A stretch of 24,410 bases of DNA from JBEEJZ01 sp041168905 (lineage in GTDB: Bacteria; Pseudomonadota; Gammaproteobacteria; Burkholderiales; Burkholderiaceae_C), in assembly GCA_041168905.1 (NCBI GenBank), contig JBEEJZ010000200.1:1-24410 (forward strand). Direction: 5' to 3'. Shown one piece after another: positions 18,110-24,410 of this stretch. A program made the translations under genes and the position numbers. Under the pieces are notes generated by a model. The model ran no database searches, was not told the DNA's origin, and worked only from the letters and a program-made list of their open reading frames with translations. How positions within the stretch are numbered: position 1 is the stretch's first letter; each line of letters begins with the position of its first letter.

Positions 18110-21100
18110 ATGTCCGACACCCTTGCCCAACCCGGCCTGCAATCCCTGTCCAAATCTTTTGAGCCAGCAGCCCTCGAAGCCCATTGGGGCCCCGAGTGGG
18201 AAAAACGTGGTTATGGCATCGCCGGTTTCCGTGGCACAGGTACCCCTGCGGCTGACGCACCCGCATTCGCCATTCAGCTGCCGCCACCCAACGTAACTGG
18301 CACGCTCCACATGGGCCACGCCTTCAACCAGACCATCATGGACTCGTTGACGCGCTACCACCGCATGAACGGCTACAACACGGCCTGGATTCCCGGCACT
18401 GACCACGCGGGCATCGCTACCCAGATCGTGGTGGAGCGCCAGCTGCAAGCCAAAGGCATCAGCCGCCACGACATGGGGCCGACACCTGCCGAGGCCCGTA
18501 AGAACTTTGTGAGCAAGGTCTGGGAGTGGAAAGAAGAATCCGGCAGCACCATCACCAGCCAGATGCGCCGCATGGGCGACAGCGTGGACTGGAGCCGCGA
18601 ATACTTCACGATGGACCCCAAACTGTCCAAAACCGTGACCGAAACCTTTGTGCAGTTGTACGAGCAAGGCCTGATCTACCGTGGCAAGCGCCTGGTGAAC
18701 TGGGACCCGGTGCTGATGAGTGCGGTATCTGACCTGGAAGTCGAGAGCGAAGAAGAAGACGGCTCGATGTGGCACATCCGCTATGACTTGGTGGACCCGG
18801 ACGGCAGCCTTGCGGCTGCGGGCTCTGGCTCCCTGACAGTGGCCACCACCCGCCCCGAAACCCTGCTGGGCGACGTGGCCGTGATGGTGCACCCCGAAGA
18901 CGAGCGCTACAAACACCTCATCGGCAAGCAGGTCAACCTGCCACTTTGCGGCCGCACCATCCCGGTGATTGCCGACGAGTACGTGGACAAGGACTTCGGC
19001 ACCGGTGTGGTCAAGGTCACGCCTGCGCACGACACCAACGACTACCAAGTCGGCCAGCGCCACAAGCTGGAGATGATCTGCGTGTTGAACCTTGACGCAA
19101 CCATCAACCACAACGCCCCCGAAAAATACCGAGGCCTGGACCGCTTTGTGGCTCGCAAGGCCGTGGTGGCCGACCTGGAAGCCGCAGGCGCTTTGGTTGA
19201 GGTGAAGAAACACAAGCTCATGGTGCCACGCTGCGCCCGCACTGGCCAGGTGATCGAGCCCATGCTGACCGACCAATGGTTTGTCGCGATGAACCAGGTC
19301 GGAAAAGGCGACGCCACCGGCAAGAGCATCGCGCAAAAAGCCATCGATGCGGTGCAGTCTGGCGAAGTGCGCTTTGTGCCCGAGAACTGGGTCAACACCT
19401 ACAACCAGTGGATGAACAACATCCAGGACTGGTGCATCTCGCGCCAGCTGTGGTGGGGCCACCAGATCCCGGCCTGGTACGACGAACAGGGCAATGTGTA
19501 CGTGGCGCGTGACGAAGCCGAAGCGCAGGCGAAGGCTCCGGGCAAGACGCTCAAGCGTGACGAAGACGTGCTCGATACTTGGTACTCGTCGGCGCTGGTG
19601 CCTTTCTCGACCATGGGCTGGCCTAGTGTGAGCAGGGCTCAGTTCGTCAGCCGCACCGGCCCAGCTCATACTCGCGATGATCGCCAAATCGCCGGTTCCG
19701 ATGCGGCTAACGAACAGAGCGGCACAACAGAAACCAACAGCCCAGCTGGCGAGCGTATCGGGCTCGGACGCAGCAATTTGGCGAGCGAAGCGAGTATGAG
19801 CAAGGCCGAGTCCGGTGCGATCGACAGCGGAACCAAATGCAACACCAGCGACTACGACCTCTACCTCCCCAGCAGCGTGCTGGTGACAGGCTACGACATC
19901 ATCTTCTTCTGGGTTGCCCGGATGATCATGATGACCACCCACTTCACCGGCAAAGTGCCGTTCAAGCACGTCTACATCCACGGCCTGGTGCTCGATGCGC
20001 AAGGCAAAAAGATGAGCAAGTCCGAGGGCAACGTGCTCGACCCCGTCGACTTGATCGACGGCATCACGCTCGAACCCCTGCTCGACAAGCGCACCCAGGG
20101 CCTGCGCAAGCCCGAGACTGCGCCCAAGGTCCGCAAGCAAACCGAAAAGGAATTCCCCGAAGGCATTCCGGCCTACGGCGCCGATGCCCTGCGCTTCACC
20201 TTTGCCGCGCTAGCCAGCCTGGGCCGCAGCATCAACTTTGACAGCAAACGCTGCGAGGGCTACCGCAACTTCTGCAACAAGCTATGGAACGCCACCCGCT
20301 TTGTGCTGATGAACTGCGAAGGCCAGGACTGCGGCTTGCTGGAGCACACCAAAGCCGAATGTAGCGCGGGGGGGCCAGCCCACGGCTATCTGGTGTTCAG
20401 CCAGGCCGATCGCTGGATCACCTCCATCCTGCAGCAAGCTGAGGCGGACGTGGCCAAAGGCTTTGAGGAATACCGTCTCGACAATGTGGCCAACACCATC
20501 TATGACTTTGTCTGGAACGAATTCTGCGACTGGTACCTTGAAATTGCCAAGGTCCAGATCAACACCGGCACCGATGCACAACAGCGCGCCACGCGCCGAA
20601 CCCTGATCCGTGTGCTAGAGACGATCTTGCGTCTGGCCCACCCCATCATCCCGTTTATCACCGAGGAGCTCTGGCAAAAAGTCTCGGTAGTCGCTGGCCG
20701 GGCTGGAGCATCGGTCAGCATCGCCGCATACCCACAAGCCCAACTGGAGCGTGTGGACGACAAGGCCATCGCCCATGTTGCCCGACTGAAACAGCTGGTG
20801 GACGCTTGCCGCAACCTCCGTGGCGAGATGAACGTGTCGCCAGCGACACGCTTGCCGTTGTTCGTGGTGGGCGATGCGGACTTCATGACCCAGGCCGCGC
20901 CTGTGCTGAAGGCGCTGGCCAAACTTAGCGAAGTGCAGGTCTTCGATGACGAAGCTGCCTGGCAAGCAGCGGCTCAGGCTGCGCCGGTGGCTGTGGTGGG
21001 TGAGGCTCGCATCTGTCTGTACATGGAAATCGATGTCGAGGCCGAGAAAGCGAGACTGGGTAAGGAAGCCACGCGTCTGGAAGCCGAGCTGGCCAAAGCC

Positions 21101-21232
21101 GGTGCCAAGCTGGGCAACGAGGCCTTTGTGGCGCGAGCGCCAGCGACGGTGATTGAGCAGGAGCGCGCTCGGCTGGCAGACTTTACAGCGACTCTGACCA
21201 AGATCCGGGACCAGCTGGCACGCTTGGCCTGA
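18110..21232 (+). CDS. valS: Valyl-tRNA synthetase with a palindrome-derived in-frame insertion
   Basis: Class I aminoacyl-tRNA synthetase charging tRNA-Val, cytoplasmic and normally essential. The product is 1040 residues against 951 in E. coli. Present are the HIGH motif as HMGH (67-70) within PPPNVTGTLHMGH, the CP1 editing-domain TTRPETLLGD (from 246), SRQLWWGHQIPAW, the KMSKS motif (634-638), the anticodon-binding region (FVWNEFCDWYLE onward) and a C-terminal coiled coil starting near DVEAEKARLGKEATRLEAEL. Between W504-P505 and D581-YDLYLPSSVLVTG there are 75 residues where ValRS normally has about seven. This extra segment is polar, Ser/Thr/Gly/Ala-rich, and is encoded by an imperfect palindrome (separate entry). 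The frame is intact and every catalytic motif survives, so the enzyme is presumably active with a surface loop. The start ATG 18110 is the first plausible one. Confidence 0.95.
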   Translation: MSDTLAQPGLQSLSKSFEPAALEAHWGPEWEKRGYGIAGFRGTGTPAADAPAFAIQLPPPNVTGTLHMGHAFNQTIMDSLTRYHRMNGYNTAWIPGTDHAGIATQIVVERQLQAKGISRHDMGPTPAEARKNFVSKVWEWKEESGSTITSQMRRMGDSVDWSREYFTMDPKLSKTVTETFVQLYEQGLIYRGKRLVNWDPVLMSAVSDLEVESEEEDGSMWHIRYDLVDPDGSLAAAGSGSLTVATTRPETLLGDVAVMVHPEDERYKHLIGKQVNLPLCGRTIPVIADEYVDKDFGTGVVKVTPAHDTNDYQVGQRHKLEMICVLNLDATINHNAPEKYRGLDRFVARKAVVADLEAAGALVEVKKHKLMVPRCARTGQVIEPMLTDQWFVAMNQVGKGDATGKSIAQKAIDAVQSGEVRFVPENWVNTYNQWMNNIQDWCISRQLWWGHQIPAWYDEQGNVYVARDEAEAQAKAPGKTLKRDEDVLDTWYSSALVPFSTMGWPSVSRAQFVSRTGPAHTRDDRQIAGSDAANEQSGTTETNSPAGERIGLGRSNLASEASMSKAESGAIDSGTKCNTSDYDLYLPSSVLVTGYDIIFFWVARMIMMTTHFTGKVPFKHVYIHGLVLDAQGKKMSKSEGNVLDPVDLIDGITLEPLLDKRTQGLRKPETAPKVRKQTEKEFPEGIPAYGADALRFTFAALASLGRSINFDSKRCEGYRNFCNKLWNATRFVLMNCEGQDCGLLEHTKAECSAGGPAHGYLVFSQADRWITSILQQAEADVAKGFEEYRLDNVANTIYDFVWNEFCDWYLEIAKVQINTGTDAQQRATRRTLIRVLETILRLAHPIIPFITEELWQKVSVVAGRAGASVSIAAYPQAQLERVDDKAIAHVARLKQLVDACRNLRGEMNVSPATRLPLFVVGDADFMTQAAPVLKALAKLSEVQVFDDEAAWQAAAQAAPVAVVGEARICLYMEIDVEAEKARLGKEATRLEAELAKAGAKLGNEAFVARAPATVIEQERARLADFTATLTKIRDQLARLA
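19646..19825. repeat. Long imperfect palindromic element inserted in frame within valS
   Basis: The inserted DNA in valS is largely self-complementary. The strongest arms are GCTCATACTCGC (19664-19675) and its exact complement at 19790-19801, followed inward by CGCCAA (19682-19687) with its complement at 19778-19783. Then comes TTCCGA/TCGGA pairing (about 19697-19701 with 19764-19768). Outside these, CGCACCGG (19652-19659) pairs exactly with CCGGTGCG (19812-19819), and GTC/GAC pairs further out. The centre (about 19710-19755) is unpaired. The right half also repeats TGGCGAGCG twice (19747-19755 and 19779-19787). No transposase is encoded. The element is open in the valS frame across its full length. 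It resembles a MITE- or REP-like palindromic repeat in form; whether further copies exist cannot be seen from this window. Boundaries are approximate. Confidence 0.75.
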
Positions 21233-21246
21233 GCTACCGTCGATGA

Positions 21247-21269
21247 CGGCAGGGTTGGCCACCCTGCCG
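21247..21269. terminator. Hairpin between convergent valS and tusA-like genes
   Basis: CGGCAGGGT (21247-21255) and ACCCTGCCG (21261-21269) form a perfect nine-base-pair GC-rich stem with a TGGCC loop. It sits in the 46-base gap between the ends of two convergent genes. There is no T-tract on either strand, so it may be a bidirectional pause/terminator or an mRNA 3'-end stabiliser rather than a standard intrinsic terminator. Confidence 0.55.
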
Positions 21270-21278
21270 ATGTACGTC

Positions 21279-21506
21279 TCAGCGGCGACGCATCACGTGG
21301 ATGAAGTCGGAGCCCACGGTTTCCTGCCCCACCAGTTCATTGCCTGTCTGCTTGGCAAAAGCCTGAAAATCGCGCACGGAACCAGCGTCGGTCGACACCA
21401 CCCGAAGAATTTCCCCACTGACCATGTCTGCCAAAGCTTTTTTTGCCTTGAGAATGGGCAGAGGGCAATTGAGACCGCGTGTGTCCAGCTCTTTGTTGAC
21501 GTTCAT
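21279..21506 (-). CDS. TusA/SirA-family sulfurtransferase-like protein
   Basis: Small cytoplasmic protein of 75 residues. The pattern LDTRGLNCPLPILKAKKAL places the single conserved Cys (C14) in a CPxP motif on the first helix, the persulfide-carrying site of TusA-family proteins. The remainder fits the compact two-layer alpha/beta fold, ending in VGSDFIHVMRRR. TusA relays sulfur for tRNA 2-thiouridine synthesis; other members serve molybdenum cofactor or sulfur-oxidation pathways. A clear Shine-Dalgarno (GAGGAA, spaced six bases) fixes the start. It is divergent from murI and convergent with valS, so it appears monocistronic, and the context does not identify its partner. cysM, also in sulfur metabolism, lies nearby but on a separate transcription unit. 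Confidence 0.9.
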   Translation of the reverse strand: MNVNKELDTRGLNCPLPILKAKKALADMVSGEILRVVSTDAGSVRDFQAFAKQTGNELVGQETVGSDFIHVMRRR

Positions 21507-21548
21507 CTTTTATTCCTCGGTTGCAGACGATTTTAGTGCCCTGATGCC

Positions 21549-22400
21549 ATGACCTTACCCAGCCCCCGACTTGCCATAGGTGTCTTTGACTCCGGTGTCG
21601 GCGGCTTATCCGTCCTGCGCGAAATTCGCCGCTTGCTGCCCCGGGAGGATTTGCACTACGTTGCTGACTCCGCCTTTGCGCCTTATGGGGATCGGACCGC
21701 CAGCTACATTGAAACCAGAACCCGGGCGATTGCCGAGTTTTTGCTGACCCAACGCACCAAGGCCCTGGTTGTGGCCTGCAACACAGCCACCAGTGTGGCG
21801 GTCGAAGCCCTGCGCGAGCACATCAACCTGCCCATCGTAGCGATCGAGCCCGCCATCAAGCCCGCTGTTGCCCTCACCCGATCCGGCGTGGTGGGCGTGC
21901 TGGCCACCCGCCAGACCGTCGGCAGCGCCAGTGTGTCCAAACTGGTCGCGACGCATGGGCAGCATGCACGCATCCTGCTGCAGGCTTGTCCGGGCCTCGT
22001 TGAACAAGTGGAAAAAGGCGCACTGGCTGCACCGGAAACCCGCGACCTGCTGACACGCTTCATCACGCCCCTGATCAAGGAGGGTGCGGATACGCTGGTC
22101 TTGGGATGCACCCACTACCCTTTTCTGACACCCCTGATTCAAGAGCTAGCAGGTCAGAAGGTCCGGGTGATCGACCCGGCACCCGCCGTTGCACAGCAGC
22201 TGCAACGAAGACTCATGGCGGACGAGTTACTTGCGCCCCTTGGTCCAGAAGACCAACACCAGCCAACTCAGGGTCAAACAGCCTTCTGGACCAGTGGCTC
22301 AACAGAGCAAGCCAGCCGCATCATGTCGGCACTCTGGGGACAGCCGGTGCAAGCACAGGCCCTGCCCGAGGCCTACTGCCATTCACCAGCGCAGGGCTAG
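21549..22400 (+). CDS. murI: Glutamate racemase
   Basis: Interconverts L- and D-glutamate, supplying D-Glu for peptidoglycan; cofactor-independent cytoplasmic enzyme. The product is 283 residues, normal for the family. FDSGVGGLSVL holds the substrate-binding D14. The two catalytic cysteines are C77 in VVACNTATS and C187 in LGCTHYPFL. ADSAFAPYG and PIVAIEPAIKPA are further family motifs. ATG 21549 is used; an ideal Shine-Dalgarno is not obvious. Upstream it is divergent from the tusA-like gene (42-base gap). Downstream only six bases separate its stop from the stop of the convergent cysM gene, so no dedicated terminator fits between them. Confidence 0.96.
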   Translation: MTLPSPRLAIGVFDSGVGGLSVLREIRRLLPREDLHYVADSAFAPYGDRTASYIETRTRAIAEFLLTQRTKALVVACNTATSVAVEALREHINLPIVAIEPAIKPAVALTRSGVVGVLATRQTVGSASVSKLVATHGQHARILLQACPGLVEQVEKGALAAPETRDLLTRFITPLIKEGADTLVLGCTHYPFLTPLIQELAGQKVRVIDPAPAVAQQLQRRLMADELLAPLGPEDQHQPTQGQTAFWTSGSTEQASRIMSALWGQPVQAQALPEAYCHSPAQG

Positions 22401-22406
22401 AGTTGC

Positions 22407-23309
22407 TCAGGCCGGGAAAACCCCGGTCGACAGATAACGGTCTCCGCGGTCGCACACCACAAAGACGATGGTGGCATTTCTCTCTCGTTTGGCAATCTCC
22501 TGGGCCACCCAGCAAGCGCCTGCCGCAGAAATACCCGCAAAGATGCCCTCCTCACGCGCCAGTTGCCGGCACATGTCTTCAGCATCACTCTGGCTGACAT
22601 ACACCAGCTCATCCACGTTGGACGGGTCGTAAATTTGAGGCAAATATTCGGTTGGCCACTTGCGTATGCCTGGAATGCGCGAGCCCTCAGATGGCTGCGC
22701 ACCAATGATCCGGATTGCCGGGTTCTTTTCCTTGAGATAACGCGACACGCCGGTGATGGTGCCGGTCGTGCCCATGGCGCTCACAAAATGGGTCACGCGG
22801 CCGCTCGTGTCTTCCCAAATTTCCGGTCCAGTGGTCTCGTAGTGGGCACGCGGGTTGTCAGCGTTGGCGAACTGATCCAATACGCGCCCCTTGCCTGCTG
22901 CCACCATCTGGTTGGCCAGGTCTCGGGCGTACTCCATGCCGCCACTTTTGGGCGTGAGGATCAGTTCAGCTCCAAAAGCCTTCATGGTTTGCACACGTTC
23001 GATGGACAAATCTTCAGGCATGACCAGCACCATGCGGTAGCCCTTGATGGCGGCTGCCATGGCCAAGGCGATGCCGGTATTGCCAGAGGTTGCCTCGATC
23101 AGGGTGTCACCGGGATGGATCTCGCCCCGCTCCTGAGCACGTTGAATCATCGACAAGGCAGGTCGATCTTTCACAGAGCCAGCAGGGTTGTTACCTTCCA
23201 GCTTGCCCAGTACAACGTTGCCTGAGGCCAAATTTGCTGCCGCCTGTATGCGTTGCAGGGCCACCAGCGGCGTATTACCCACTACATCTTCAATCGTCTT
23301 GTATTTCAT
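22407..23309 (-). CDS. cysM: Cysteine synthase B (O-acetylserine sulfhydrylase B)
   Basis: PLP-dependent enzyme making cysteine from O-acetylserine and sulfide; CysM can also use thiosulfate to form S-sulfocysteine. The product is 300 residues, matching CysM (303 in E. coli). The PLP-binding lysine is K47 in NNPAGSVKDRPA, and the KDRPA form is characteristic of CysM rather than CysK. EATSGNTGIALA (from E72) binds the cofactor phosphate and substrate carboxylate. SAMGTTGTITG is the glycine-rich loop that binds the PLP phosphate, and the C-terminus CDRGDRYLSTGVF is typical of CysM. The start at 23309 gives the expected MKYKTIEDVVGNTPL N-terminus. It is divergent from the tRNA-Leu gene, whose promoter appears to overlap the cysM start region. 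Confidence 0.95.
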   Translation of the reverse strand: MKYKTIEDVVGNTPLVALQRIQAAANLASGNVVLGKLEGNNPAGSVKDRPALSMIQRAQERGEIHPGDTLIEATSGNTGIALAMAAAIKGYRMVLVMPEDLSIERVQTMKAFGAELILTPKSGGMEYARDLANQMVAAGKGRVLDQFANADNPRAHYETTGPEIWEDTSGRVTHFVSAMGTTGTITGVSRYLKEKNPAIRIIGAQPSEGSRIPGIRKWPTEYLPQIYDPSNVDELVYVSQSDAEDMCRQLAREEGIFAGISAAGACWVAQEIAKRERNATIVFVVCDRGDRYLSTGVFPA

Positions 23310-23329
23310 GCCTCACACTGTGCCATAAT
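23299..23329 (+). promoter_or_regulatory. Putative sigma-70 promoter of tRNA-Leu
   Basis: CATAAT (23324-23329) is a five-of-six match to the -10 consensus and is followed by a GC-rich discriminator (TCGCGCC), the hallmark of stringently controlled stable-RNA promoters. TTGTAT (23299-23304) could be the -35, although the 19-base spacing is long. Transcription would begin about ten bases before the mature tRNA. The -35 overlaps the first codons of the divergent cysM gene. Confidence 0.5.
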
Positions 23330-23346
23330 TCGCGCCTTGCTTACCT

Positions 23347-23431
23347 GCCCGGGTGGCGAAATTGGTAGACGCGCTTGACTCAAAATCAAGTTTCGAAAGA
23401 AGTGCCGGTTCGATTCCGGCCCCGGGCACCA
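23347..23431 (+). tRNA. tRNA-Leu, anticodon CAA
   Basis: An 85-base class II tRNA including an encoded CCA (23429-23431). The acceptor stem GCCCGGG (23347-23353) pairs with CCCGGGC (23421-23427), with discriminator A at 23428. The anticodon stem CTTGA/TCAAG closes the seven-base loop CTCAAAA, giving anticodon CAA, which reads the UUG leucine codon. A long variable arm (TTTCGAAAGAA region) is typical of leucine tRNAs. The T stem-loop is GCCGG-TTCGATT-CCGGC (23404-23420). All stems were read by hand and are consistent. Confidence 0.97.
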
Positions 23432-23436
23432 GATTG

Positions 23437-23470
23437 AAAGCCGAAACACCTTGTGTGTTTCGGCTTTTTT
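23437..23470 (+). terminator. Intrinsic terminator of tRNA-Leu
   Basis: A 13-base-pair perfect stem (AAAGCCGAAACAC at 23437-23449 with its complement at 23455-23467) has a five-base loop and runs into a T-tract (23465-23470). It begins five bases after the tRNA CCA end, so the tRNA is transcribed alone. It also lies just past the end of the convergent epimerase-like gene, where the A-rich start of the stem gives a partial T-tract on the minus strand. It may therefore work in both directions. Confidence 0.93.
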
Positions 23471-23484
23471 GTTGGTGGTGCTCC

Positions 23485-24396
23485 TTACGCCGACGTTAAA
23501 CCACCATGCACCGTGGAGTAGTGCAGGCGAACACCGAGCTCCCGCTTCATGCGAGTGTTGTCCAGGCGACGGGATTCGCTCATGAAACTCAAGAGCATGA
23601 TGCTCAACTTTTGCTGCGCCGAGCTGCGTGGCAGACGCTGTGGCCGTGGCAAACCGTACACATCAGCGGCCAGGTCAAAGTAGTCGCCCATCAGCAACTC
23701 GGTATCGTCGTTGGCATTGAAGGCCCGTCCGGGCCCGCCTCGCCATAGCGCCCGGATGCAGATACGAGCCAGATCATCGGCGTGTATGTGATTGGTATAG
23801 ACGTCGTCCTGCCTCTCCAGCACCGGGGTACCCTTGATCAAGCGCTCGCGCGGGGTGCCCCCCTCGCGATCTGCCGCATAAATGCCCGGGATGCGCAAAA
23901 GCCGCGTCGCCACACCTGCGGACTTCCCCCAGTGGCGAACCAGCGTTTCGGCAAACACCCGACGTTGCGCACGGGGCGTATTGGGATTCAATGCACGCGT
24001 CTCCGTCACATATTGCCCTTGACAGTCGCCATACACGCCGCTGGTGGAACCGTAGACCAAGGCCTGGGGCTTGGCACGCAGACGCAAAGCTGTCAGCAGT
24101 GCCCAAGTTCGATCATCCGACCAGCCCTCGCTGGCCGGCGGCGCCAAATGCAACACGCGGTGACCCAAACCAGCGAGCCTCCGCAAGGTCGATTTCTTGT
24201 CCAGGTCACCGCGCAAAGGAGTCAGCCCCTGGGCGCGAAGCTCCTCAATGCGTCCCGCAGACGAAGTCAGTGCGAGCACCCGTATTTGTCGCGGCAACTG
24301 CTTGACCACCCGGAGGCCCACATCGCCGCACCCCACGATCAGCAGGCGTTGACGACGGAAACGAGCGGGCAGAGCGCCCATAGGAGTAGCAGCCAT
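23485..24396 (-). CDS. NAD(P)-dependent epimerase/SDR-family protein, YeeZ-like
   Basis: Rossmann-fold protein of 303 residues of the extended/atypical short-chain dehydrogenase superfamily, resembling E. coli YeeZ, whose substrate is unknown. The nucleotide-binding loop is LLIVGCGDVGLRV (GxGxxG at G22, G24, G27). LTPLRGDL supplies the segment near the adenine, and LVYGSTSGVYGD the region of the active-site Ser. ATRLLRIPGIYA and the HIHADDLARI motif (shared with NAD-dependent epimerases) follow. A canonical YxxxK catalytic pair is not evident; the aligned position reads RRVFAETLV, so activity may differ from classical epimerases. ATG 24396 is used, with ATG 24381 (MGALPAR) as an alternative; neither has a clear Shine-Dalgarno. 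It faces the tRNA-Leu terminator at its 3' end. The product's function is not known. Confidence 0.85.
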   Translation of the reverse strand: MAATPMGALPARFRRQRLLIVGCGDVGLRVVKQLPRQIRVLALTSSAGRIEELRAQGLTPLRGDLDKKSTLRRLAGLGHRVLHLAPPASEGWSDDRTWALLTALRLRAKPQALVYGSTSGVYGDCQGQYVTETRALNPNTPRAQRRVFAETLVRHWGKSAGVATRLLRIPGIYAADREGGTPRERLIKGTPVLERQDDVYTNHIHADDLARICIRALWRGGPGRAFNANDDTELLMGDYFDLAADVYGLPRPQRLPRSSAQQKLSIMLLSFMSESRRLDNTRMKRELGVRLHYSTVHGGLTSA

Positions 24397-24410
24397 GGAG
24401 AAGTCGGATG

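Noticed and set aside
19623..19849. The possibility that the valS insertion marks a frameshift, an intein or a pseudogene
   Set aside because: The frame is continuous and both sides are in register with the family sequence. The segment is too short for an intein and lacks intein junction residues, and HIGH and KMSKS motifs and the C-terminal domain are intact.
17711..20140. An 809-codon open frame on the minus strand across truC and valS
   Set aside because: It is antisense to well-supported genes, shows no recognisable family and is rich in His, Val, Gly, Ala and Gln. These are the usual signs of a shadow frame in GC-rich coding DNA. It passes through the palindromic element only because that element has few stops.

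Overview
The window reads as chromosomal DNA from a Gram-negative betaproteobacterium of the order Burkholderiales, most likely family Comamonadaceae. The grounds are moderately GC-rich coding DNA, a Bug-type (tripartite tricarboxylate transporter) periplasmic binding protein, betaproteobacterial-looking PPC, ValRS and Pol IV sequences, and dense packing of core genes. This placement is inferred from sequence character; no search was run. Coding is nearly continuous: 20 protein genes and one tRNA-Leu were found, and no gap between genes exceeds 300 bases. I saw no CRISPR array, integrase, transposase, prophage or rRNA.

Left part (1-7278): hemC (minus, cut by the window edge) is divergent from ppc (plus). 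Next comes a LytS/LytTR-type two-component pair on the minus strand (algZ-like kinase, algR-like regulator, 4-base overlap), divergent from argH. The order argH / algZ / algR / hemC matches the Pseudomonas aeruginosa algZR locus, except that ppc sits in opposite orientation between algR and hemC.

Middle part (7305-15648): a single-domain hemerythrin, an FMN-dependent L-lactate/alpha-hydroxyacid dehydrogenase (lldD-like) and a DinB-type polymerase with an N-terminal insertion run co-directionally. They are followed by an Aer-type aerotaxis receptor with a near-ideal FNR/ANR box upstream and a strong intrinsic terminator downstream. Then comes a catabolic module: a LysR regulator divergent from a Bug binding protein and the two subunits of an L-tartrate-dehydratase-type Fe-S hydro-lyase (ttdA, ttdB; GTGA overlap). 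An inverted repeat suited to be the LysR operator lies between the divergent genes.

Right part (15676-24396): housekeeping genes. yaaA-queF form a minus-strand pair (peroxide stress protein; queuosine pathway nitrile reductase). truC (tRNA pseudouridine-65 synthase) starts head-to-head with yaaA so that the two ATG codons overlap. Then come valS, tusA-like, murI, cysM, tRNA-Leu(CAA) with its terminator, and a YeeZ-like NAD-dependent epimerase.

The most unusual structure is inside valS. About 68 extra codons are inserted in frame between the WP of the GWP motif and the conserved LYLPSSVLVTG segment, and the inserted DNA is a long imperfect palindrome (about 19646-19825). It looks like a palindromic mobile repeat that landed in an essential gene and was kept as translated protein. 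Other points worth a second look are the FNR box before aer, the overlapping divergent start codons of yaaA/truC, the Pol IV insertion, the hairpin whose loop carries the queF stop codon, and the Bug protein without an adjacent permease.
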